From: Paludisphaera soli
GTDB lineage: Bacteria > Planctomycetota > Planctomycetia > Isosphaerales > Isosphaeraceae
Assembly: GCF_011064595.1 (NCBI RefSeq)
Contig: NZ_JAALJI010000018.1
Span: 90,803-154,802 of the forward strand
Direction: 5' to 3'
Length of the DNA stretch: 64,000 bases
The position numbers were made by a program, and so were the translations under genes. Of this stretch, positions 58,406-64,000 are shown in pieces. Position 1 is the stretch's first letter; each line of letters opens with the position of its first letter. The notes under the pieces were generated by a model. It ran no database searches and was not told the DNA's origin. It saw only the letters and a program-made list of their open reading frames with translations.

Positions 58406-58870
58406 TCAGAAGCTCTCTTCGGCGTCGATCCGGAAGACCTGGTGGCATTCGGTGCAGGTCTTGTTGATGGTGTTGAGCTGGTCCTTGGCGTCCTTCTGGG
58501 TGGAGTCGGCCTTGGCGGCGATCTCGGCCAGCTTCTCGGACTCCTTGGCCCAGAGGTCCATCAGCTCGTCCCACTTCTTGACGGGGTCGGCCTGGCCCTT
58601 GGCGGCCTTGGCGGCGTCGTTGAGCGGCTTGGACTCCTTGGCGAGCTTCGCCCAGTCCTTCGCCGCGTCCTCGACCTCCTTCTGCGACTTCTTGTAGGAG
58701 GCGACGTTGCGGGTGCCCTTGGTGATGATCGCCTTGTTCTTCTGGACCTTCTCCATGATCTGGCCCAGCGGGGACGCGTCGTCGTCGGCCGGCTCGGAGA
58801 AGGCGGTCGCGCCAAGGCCCAGCCCGAAGGCCAGGGTGGCGGCCAGGGCGATCCATTTCCGCTGCATCAT
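58406..58870 (-). CDS. Cytochrome c'-like (class II) haem protein
   Basis: A 154-aa exported protein: signal peptide (KWIALAATLAFGLGLGATAF), then four mostly helical Lys/Glu/Ala-rich stretches (VASYKKSQKEVEDAAKDWAK, DELMDLWAKESEKLAEIAAK), and a haem-binding CTECH near the C-terminus (Cys 139, Cys 142, His 143), as in cytochrome c'. The C-terminal position of the motif and the helical bundle support class II. It is periplasmic; electron transfer or NO binding are known for the family but not shown here. The gene is minus-strand and divergent from purM, 270 nt away. Confidence 0.88.
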   Translation of the reverse strand: MMQRKWIALAATLAFGLGLGATAFSEPADDDASPLGQIMEKVQKNKAIITKGTRNVASYKKSQKEVEDAAKDWAKLAKESKPLNDAAKAAKGQADPVKKWDELMDLWAKESEKLAEIAAKADSTQKDAKDQLNTINKTCTECHQVFRIDAEESF

Positions 58871-59141
58871 CGGTTCTCCTCGGAACGGGGGAAATCGGGG
58901 CGGACCGTGGGGACGGAAAAAAGGGGTGGGTGCGATACGAGGGCCGAAACCTCGCCGTTCGGTCCGGGGAACCTTAATCTATCCCGCGCGGGCGGTTCGA
59001 TCAAGCACGGGGGGGCCCGGCTCCCGCCGGCCTCGGGGGCGGAGGCGCCTTGCCGGCGTCGGCGTCGCTCGGCGATGATTTCCCGGCAGGCGCATCGGTT
59101 TCGGGGCGACTCCCCCCTGGGTTCTCTTTCTGCGGACGGAC

Positions 59142-60209
59142 ATGAGCGAGCCACTGAATTATCGATCGGCGGGCGTGGACCTGACCACTTATGACGAGAC
59201 GATGGCTCGCCTCCCCCCCCTGATGCGCCGGACGTTCACGCCCCGGGTCATGGAATGGAAGGACGGATTCGCCGGCCTCTTCCGGCTCGACGCCAAGATC
59301 GGCCTCCTCTCGCGCACCTACCGCGACCCGGTCCTGGTGGCCTCCACCGACGGCGTGGGGACCAAGCTGAAGCTCGCCGTGGCGACCGGCCGGCACGACA
59401 CGGTGGGGATCGACCTGGTGGCGATGTCGGTCAACGACTGCCTCTGCGCCGGGGCGGAGCCGCTGATCTTCCTCGACTACGTCGCCATGAGCAAGGACGA
59501 CCCCGAGCTGACCGCCCAGGTCGTCAAGGGGATCAGCGACGGCTGCATCGACGCCGAGTGCGCCCTGATCGGCGGCGAGACGGCGATCCTCCCCGAGTTC
59601 TACCAGCCCGGCGAGTACGACCTCGCCGGCTTCTGCCTCGGCGTCGTCGAGCGCAAGCGGCTGCTGGACGGCCAGGACGTGCGGGTCGGCGACAAGGTCA
59701 TCGGCCTGGCCTCGTCCGGCCTGCACTCCAACGGCTACAGCCTGGCCCGCAAGATCGTCCTCGACCACGCCGGCTTCAAGCTCGACGACCGCGTCGACGC
59801 CCTCGGCTGCACCGTGGCCGACGAGCTGCTCCGGCCGACCCGGATCTACACCCGGCCCCTGAAGGAAGTCTATCGCCGCTACCGGGTGAAGCGGATCATC
59901 CACGCCATCGCCCACATCACCGGCGGCGGCCTGATCGACAACCCCCCGCGGATCCTCCCCGAGGGCTGCGGCATGCGCCTGAAGAAGGGCTCCTGGCGGG
60001 TCCCCCCGGTCTTCACCTGGATGCAGGAGCTGGGCGGGGTGACCGACGAAGAGATGTTCCGCGTCTTCAACATGGGGATCGGGATGGTGATCGTCGCGGC
60101 GGACTACTACGCCGAGTCGATCGTCCGCCACCTCAATCAGGAGGCCGAGATCCCCGCCTGGATCATCGGCGAGGTGGTCCCCGGCTCCCGAGAGGTCGAG
60201 TGGGCGTGA
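59142..60209 (+). CDS. purM: Phosphoribosylformylglycinamidine cyclo-ligase
   Basis: A 355-aa enzyme of purine synthesis (AIR synthase). It starts MSEPLNYRSAGVDLTTYDET, with the family motifs VLVASTDGVGTKLKLAVATG, GIDLVAMSVNDCLCAGAEPL, FLDYVAMSKDD, CALIGGETAILPEFYQPGEY and ITGGGLIDNPPRILPEGCGM. The ATP-dependent ring closure of FGAM gives AIR in the cytoplasm. Length and motifs are complete. The MBOAT-like gene follows 67 nt downstream, so read-through is possible. Confidence 0.97.
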   Translation: MSEPLNYRSAGVDLTTYDETMARLPPLMRRTFTPRVMEWKDGFAGLFRLDAKIGLLSRTYRDPVLVASTDGVGTKLKLAVATGRHDTVGIDLVAMSVNDCLCAGAEPLIFLDYVAMSKDDPELTAQVVKGISDGCIDAECALIGGETAILPEFYQPGEYDLAGFCLGVVERKRLLDGQDVRVGDKVIGLASSGLHSNGYSLARKIVLDHAGFKLDDRVDALGCTVADELLRPTRIYTRPLKEVYRRYRVKRIIHAIAHITGGGLIDNPPRILPEGCGMRLKKGSWRVPPVFTWMQELGGVTDEEMFRVFNMGIGMVIVAADYYAESIVRHLNQEAEIPAWIIGEVVPGSREVEWA

Positions 60210-60276
60210 AGCCCGCGCGGATCCCGAGGGGCTCCCGAGCCTCGTGGGGACGCGACGGCGCGAGGTCTCGAAAGGG

Positions 60277-61224
60277 ATGGGCCGCTTCCTCCTGGCCGTC
60301 GCCGTCGCCTTCGCCTGCGCGGCGGCGGCCCCGTTGCTGAATGGACGCTCGCGGGTCCGCCTCGCCGGTCGGCGGGCCCGGTGGTGCGCGCCGGCGATCC
60401 TCGCCGCCCCGCTGCTCATCCCGCCCGACCGCGTGGGGCTGCGGGCGGCGGCGGCCGTCCTCGCGGCCGACCTCGCGCTGAAGGTGCTGGACTTCTTCCC
60501 ACGAGGGACCGGCCGCGGACCCGCGGGATATCGCGAGTACGTCCGGTTACTCGTCCCCTTCCCGATCTTCGCGGTCGTCTACCCGGCCCACAAGCGACGA
60601 CTCCCCCGCCCGGACGCCCCAGGCCCCCACGTCGCGCGGGTCCTGGCCGGGACCGCCGGCTTCGTCGCGGCGCTCTCGGTCCTGCACGCCCTCTCGTCCA
60701 TGGAGTGGCTCCCGGCCGATTTCGCGGCCGCCCACGCGGCGAGGCTCGTCCTCTTCGTGGTGGCGATCGAGTCCCTCTCGCAGGCCCTCTTCGGCCTCGA
60801 ACGCCTGGCCGGCTACGACACGACGCCGATCGTCCGGGACGCCTACCGCTCGCGGACCGTCGCCGAGTTCTGGCGGCGCTGGAACCCGCGGGTCCACGAA
60901 TGGCTCCTGCGGCACGTCTTCCGGCCGGCCGGCGGCCGACGCGCGCCGATCCGCTCGACGTTCGCGGTGTTCCTCGTCAGCGGCCTCTTCCACGAGGTCA
61001 TGTTCGGGATGGCGACCTCGCGGTTCGACGGCCTGCAACTGGCGTTCTTCCTGGCCCAGATACCCGCGGTGCTGGCGTCGGGCCTGCTGGAGCGGCTCGC
61101 CCGGCAGAACCTCGTCGGGAGGGCCGCGGCGCACGCCCTGACGCTCCTGTTCCTGGCGTCCACCGCGATCCTCTTCTTCCGGAGCCTGGCCCGCGTGTTC
61201 CCCAGCGTCCGGTTCGCCTGGTAG
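60277..61224 (+). CDS. MBOAT-like membrane acyltransferase
   Basis: A 315-aa polytopic protein. The ATG at 60277 (MGRFLLAVAVAFACAAAAPL) starts in a hydrophobic segment and has GAGG about 11 nt upstream; a GTG at 60244 could add 11 residues. The block VAEFWRRWNPRVHEWLLRHV and then FLVSGLFHEVMFGM carry the Asn/Trp and His typical of MBOAT and wax-synthase-like acyltransferases. Several more membrane helices surround it. It probably transfers an acyl group to a lipid or polymer at the membrane; the acceptor is unknown. It follows purM and precedes the large membrane protein gene. Confidence 0.82.
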   Translation: MGRFLLAVAVAFACAAAAPLLNGRSRVRLAGRRARWCAPAILAAPLLIPPDRVGLRAAAAVLAADLALKVLDFFPRGTGRGPAGYREYVRLLVPFPIFAVVYPAHKRRLPRPDAPGPHVARVLAGTAGFVAALSVLHALSSMEWLPADFAAAHAARLVLFVVAIESLSQALFGLERLAGYDTTPIVRDAYRSRTVAEFWRRWNPRVHEWLLRHVFRPAGGRRAPIRSTFAVFLVSGLFHEVMFGMATSRFDGLQLAFFLAQIPAVLASGLLERLARQNLVGRAAAHALTLLFLASTAILFFRSLARVFPSVRFAW

Positions 61225-61348
61225 CATGCATGCTCCGCTGGGGCTGAAAAGATTCGGGGCGGTGTTGGCCCTTTGCGGCCTCGGACACGTATAATAGACG
61301 GACCTATCTCGCTCGGGCACGCGCACGCACATCCACGGAGACGGACGC

Positions 61349-64000
61349 ATGACGGTCGGCGCCCAGACGCGGACGCAGGGCAAGCTCCTGGACTACAAGG
61401 AGTTCATCGAGCACCAGATCGCCGTCACCCGGCGACGGATCAAGTACACGGACCTCGTCACCGCCTGCCTGACGCTGGCGGTGGGCGTCGCCCTGGTGCT
61501 CTTGATCGAGGTGGTGCTCGACCACGCCTTCGGCCTGCCGGCCTTCGTGCGGCGGATCATCTTGATCGCCGGGACGGTGGCCGCCGCCGGCTTCGTCATG
61601 CTGCGGATGATCCGGCCGCTCCTGATGTCGATCAACACCCTCTACGCCGCCAAGACGATCGAGGGCGCCGACCCCGAGATCAAGAACAGCCTGATCAACT
61701 ACCTGGAGATCCGCCGCGATTCGGCCCGCGTGTCGAAGAACGTCATGGCCGCGCTGGAGTCCCGGGCGGTCGCCGACCTCGCCCACGTCGAGATCGAGGA
61801 GGTGGTCGACCAGCGTCGGGCGATGCAGGCCGCCTACGCGCTCTGCGGCGTGATAGTCGCCTTCTGCCTCTACGCGGCCATCACCCCCAAGAGCATCCTC
61901 GACTCCACCAAGCGCGCGTTCCTCGCCGACGTCGTCCGGCCCACGAACACCAAGCTGGTGAACATCAAGCCCGGCGACAATCGCGAGCTGGCCGAGGTCG
62001 TCGCCGGATCCCACGTCCCGTTCTCGGTCGACGTCCAGGGCGTGCGGCCCGGCAAGGTCAAGCTCCACTACAGCGCCGACGGCGGCAAGTTTTACGCGGT
62101 CAAGGAGTTCGAGCCGGGCAAGAACTACTACGACCCCTGGTCGGTCACGCTGTCGAATCTTCAGCAGAGCCTGGACTACTACGTTTCCGCCAACGACGCC
62201 GAGTCGCTCCACTACGAGCTGAAGGTCCTGCCGGCGCCGATGGTCGAGACGGTCTCGGTCGATTACGAGTTCCCCGGCTACACCGGCCTCCCCCCCCGCG
62301 CGAACATCGAAGGGGGCAACGTCGAGGCCGTCGAGGGGACCATCGTCACCGTCCACGCCCGCACCAACGAGCCGGCCAAGGCGGGCTCGCTGAACCTGAC
62401 CGCCGGGGCCTCGGCCGCGATGACGGTCTCGGAGGCCGACGCCCACGCGATCACTGGCAAGTTCAAGGTCGAGAAGACCGGCACCTACACGATCAACTTC
62501 CGGACGACCGGCGGCCAGCTCAACCCCAACCCGGTCGTCTACGACATCCTGGCCCTCCCCGACCGCCAGCCCGCGGCGCGGTTCGTCAGGCCCGAGCGCA
62601 GCGGCGTGAAGGTGCCGGCGAACGTTCCGGTCGACCTCGGCATGACCGGCGACGACGACCACGGCGTCAAGGACGCCACCCTCCACGTCATGCTCGGCGA
62701 CGAGTCGCTGGTGACGAAGAACGTCCTGGAAGGCCGTCCGCCGATGCCGGCGTTCGAGGCCGCCGAGACCCTGGACCTCGAACAGCTCAAGGTCCCCGCC
62801 GGCTCGACCCTCACCTACTGGCTGGCCGTCCGCGACAACCGCGAACCGACCTCCAACCGCATCGAGACCCCGCGCTGGACCCTGGACGTCGGCGAGCCCG
62901 TCGCCCCCCAGGAGAAGCAGGAGATCGAGCAGCGCCAGGCCGAGGAGCGCGAGCGTCGCGAACGCGAGGCCCGCGAAAACCAGCCCCCGCCCCCCGCCGA
63001 CCAGCCCCCGCAGCAGGACCCGACGGCCCAGCCCGACCAGCCGCCTTCCGAGCCGGGCGACCAGGCCGAACAGGGCCCGAGCCGCCCCGAAGGCGACGCC
63101 CCCCGCCAGGACCGCGGCGAGAACGCCCGCGGCACCCAGCCCGGCGACGCCGACCGCGAGGATCCCAACGCCCCGGCTAGTGAGGACGGCCAGCCCGGCG
63201 ACGCCGACCGCGACCCCGGACAGGCCCCGGACCCTGCCGAGACGTTGCGGCGCATGAAGGAGACGCTCGAAAAGAGGCAGGAGAAGGGCCCCGACCAGCC
63301 CCAAGGCCAGCAGCCGAACCAGGGCGCCCCCGGCGACGGCCAGCCTGATGCGGGCGACCGTCCCGACGCCCCCCCGCAAGGCCAGCGCCCCCGCACCCAA
63401 CAGCCCGACGCCGCCCCCGGCGCGAACCCGAACCAGCCCCAGCCCCCGCGTCAGCCCGGAGACAACGACCCGGCCGCCGAGGTCAACCCCGGCCAGCGCG
63501 ACCAGAAGCCGCCCCAGCCCGACGACAACTCTGATCAACGGCAAGGCCAGCAGGGCCAGGCCGGCGACCAGCAGAAGGGCCAGCAAGGCCAGCAGGGCCA
63601 GGCGGGTGACCAGCAGAAGGGCCAGCAAGGCCAGCAGGGCCAGCAGGGCCAGGCCGGCGACCAGCAGAAGGGCCAGCAAGGCCAAGGCCAGCAGGGCCAG
63701 CAGGGCCAGGCCGGCGACCAGCAGAAGGGCCAGCAGGGCCAGCAGGGCCAGGCCGGCGACCAGCAGAAGGGCCAGCAGGGCCAGGCTGGTGACCAGCAGA
63801 AGGGCCAGCAGGGCCAGGCTGGTGACCAGCAGAAGGGCCAGCAGGGCCAGGCTGGTGACCAGCAGAAGGGCCAGCAGGGCCAAGGCCAGCAGGGCCAGGC
63901 GGGTGACCAGCAGAAGGGCCAGCAAGGCCAGCAGGGCCAGGCCGGCGACCAGCAGAAGGGCCAGCAGGGCCAGGCCGGCGACCAGCAGAAGGGCCAGCAG
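61349..64000 (+). CDS. Large membrane protein (DUF4175-like), incomplete at the window end
   Basis: The ATG at 61349 has GGAG about 9 nt upstream and the frame stays open to base 64000, giving 884 residues without a stop. Membrane helices are at about 38-58, 67-86 and 165-183 (AYALCGVIVAFCLYAAITP). Residues about 200-530 contain strand-rich Ig-like or CARDB-like domains (YYDPWSVTLSNLQQSLDYYV, VSVDYEFPGYTGLPPRANIE, VPVDLGMTGDDDHGVKDATL), as in planctomycete DUF4175 proteins. From about 545 it is Gln/Pro/Asp-rich, and from about 730 it is a perfect-to-degenerate GQAGDQQKGQQ repeat. It is probably a periplasmic or envelope protein. The C-terminus is outside the window. Confidence 0.88.
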   Translation, partial: MTVGAQTRTQGKLLDYKEFIEHQIAVTRRRIKYTDLVTACLTLAVGVALVLLIEVVLDHAFGLPAFVRRIILIAGTVAAAGFVMLRMIRPLLMSINTLYAAKTIEGADPEIKNSLINYLEIRRDSARVSKNVMAALESRAVADLAHVEIEEVVDQRRAMQAAYALCGVIVAFCLYAAITPKSILDSTKRAFLADVVRPTNTKLVNIKPGDNRELAEVVAGSHVPFSVDVQGVRPGKVKLHYSADGGKFYAVKEFEPGKNYYDPWSVTLSNLQQSLDYYVSANDAESLHYELKVLPAPMVETVSVDYEFPGYTGLPPRANIEGGNVEAVEGTIVTVHARTNEPAKAGSLNLTAGASAAMTVSEADAHAITGKFKVEKTGTYTINFRTTGGQLNPNPVVYDILALPDRQPAARFVRPERSGVKVPANVPVDLGMTGDDDHGVKDATLHVMLGDESLVTKNVLEGRPPMPAFEAAETLDLEQLKVPAGSTLTYWLAVRDNREPTSNRIETPRWTLDVGEPVAPQEKQEIEQRQAEERERREREARENQPPPPADQPPQQDPTAQPDQPPSEPGDQAEQGPSRPEGDAPRQDRGENARGTQPGDADREDPNAPASEDGQPGDADRDPGQAPDPAETLRRMKETLEKRQEKGPDQPQGQQPNQGAPGDGQPDAGDRPDAPPQGQRPRTQQPDAAPGANPNQPQPPRQPGDNDPAAEVNPGQRDQKPPQPDDNSDQRQGQQGQAGDQQKGQQGQQGQAGDQQKGQQGQQGQQGQAGDQQKGQQGQGQQGQQGQAGDQQKGQQGQQGQAGDQQKGQQGQAGDQQKGQQGQAGDQQKGQQGQAGDQQKGQQGQGQQGQAGDQQKGQQGQQGQAGDQQKGQQGQAGDQQKGQQ
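63540..64000 (+). repeat. 33-bp in-frame minisatellite at the window end
   Basis: About eleven GACCAGCAGAAG cores, spaced 33 nt in the clearest part (with 42-54 nt variants), encode G-D-Q-Q-K-G-Q-Q-G-Q-A units. The array is still running at base 64000. Unit-length changes are multiples of three, so the frame is kept. Confidence 0.9.

Noticed and set aside
61304..63925. Leu/Ala-rich minus-strand frame that looks like a membrane protein
   Set aside because: Antisense of the Gln-rich repeat and its gene; hydrophobicity comes from complementing CAG/GGC codons.
63540..64000. Possible CRISPR array (33-bp periodicity)
   Set aside because: Repeats are contiguous without unique spacers, keep a reading frame and encode a peptide repeat; no cas genes are present.

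Overview
The window is very GC-rich and reads as the chromosome of a planctomycete, most likely of the Isosphaeraceae type (Paludisphaera, Singulisphaera or a relative). This rests on family content: an SHD1-domain protein, a LEPR-XLL surface protein, a PEP-CTERM protein, a DUF1501 twin-arginine protein, a ceramidase-like secreted hydrolase, a YdjY-domain protein, an ExbB with its own signal peptide, and a PilM/secretin cluster with Met-Gly tracts. I see no phage, plasmid, transposase, CRISPR array or rRNA. One tRNA-Ala(GGC) is present. Intergenic DNA carries several dispersed palindromic or paired repeats.

Layout. 1-6.2 kb: end of a YebC/PmpR regulator, a decayed fragment, then a minus-strand run of a small unknown protein, an SHD1/propeller protein, an SPFH protein, an unknown 160-aa protein and a DUF2071 protein. 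6.3-11.2 kb: PEP-CTERM protein, secreted metallophosphoesterase, an ECF sigma factor with a downstream membrane protein, and a divergent 60-aa hydrophilic protein. 11.2-15.2 kb: a repeat-rich spacer and a very large secreted protein of unknown function. 15.7-27.2 kb: the most distinctive block, four co-directional genes for an envelope apparatus: a PilM protein that continues into a PilN-like half, two inner-membrane-anchored proteins and a 1,499-aa secretin. 27.4-37 kb: YdjY protein, ABC exporter pair, PhzF-like enzyme, FG-GAP surface protein, a trans-sulfuration enzyme, a PP2C phosphatase and a small membrane protein. 37.5-44.4 kb: M16 peptidase, an NfnA/NfnB-type flavoprotein pair and a ceramidase-like protein. 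44.7-51.5 kb: a lone Phd/YefM antitoxin, DedA, ExbD/ExbB, DUF1501 protein, esterase, tRNA and dCTP deaminase. 51.6-58.9 kb: the 2-oxoglutarate dehydrogenase complex (E3, E2, E1) with a lipoate-ligase-family gene and a cytochrome c'-like protein. 59.1-64 kb: purM, an MBOAT-like acyltransferase and the start of a large membrane protein that runs off the window inside a 33-bp in-frame minisatellite.

How the genes work together. The 15.7-27.2 kb genes look like one trans-envelope machine: a cytoplasmic actin-like PilM tied covalently to PilN, bitopic periplasmic proteins and an outer-membrane secretin. No pilin, prepilin peptidase or ATPase is encoded nearby, so those would have to be elsewhere. 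E1, E2 and E3 form the TCA-cycle oxoglutarate dehydrogenase, and the lipoate-ligase-like gene immediately upstream could lipoylate E2. The NfnA/NfnB pair is translationally coupled and keeps iron-sulfur and flavin motifs seen in NADPH-ferredoxin bifurcating transhydrogenases. The main candidates for something little described are the PilM-PilN fusion with Met-Gly tracts shared by three neighbouring proteins, and a paired direct-repeat element (two copies, each with exactly 70-nt spacing) located upstream of two unrelated genes. All homology statements are from memory of families; no search was run.
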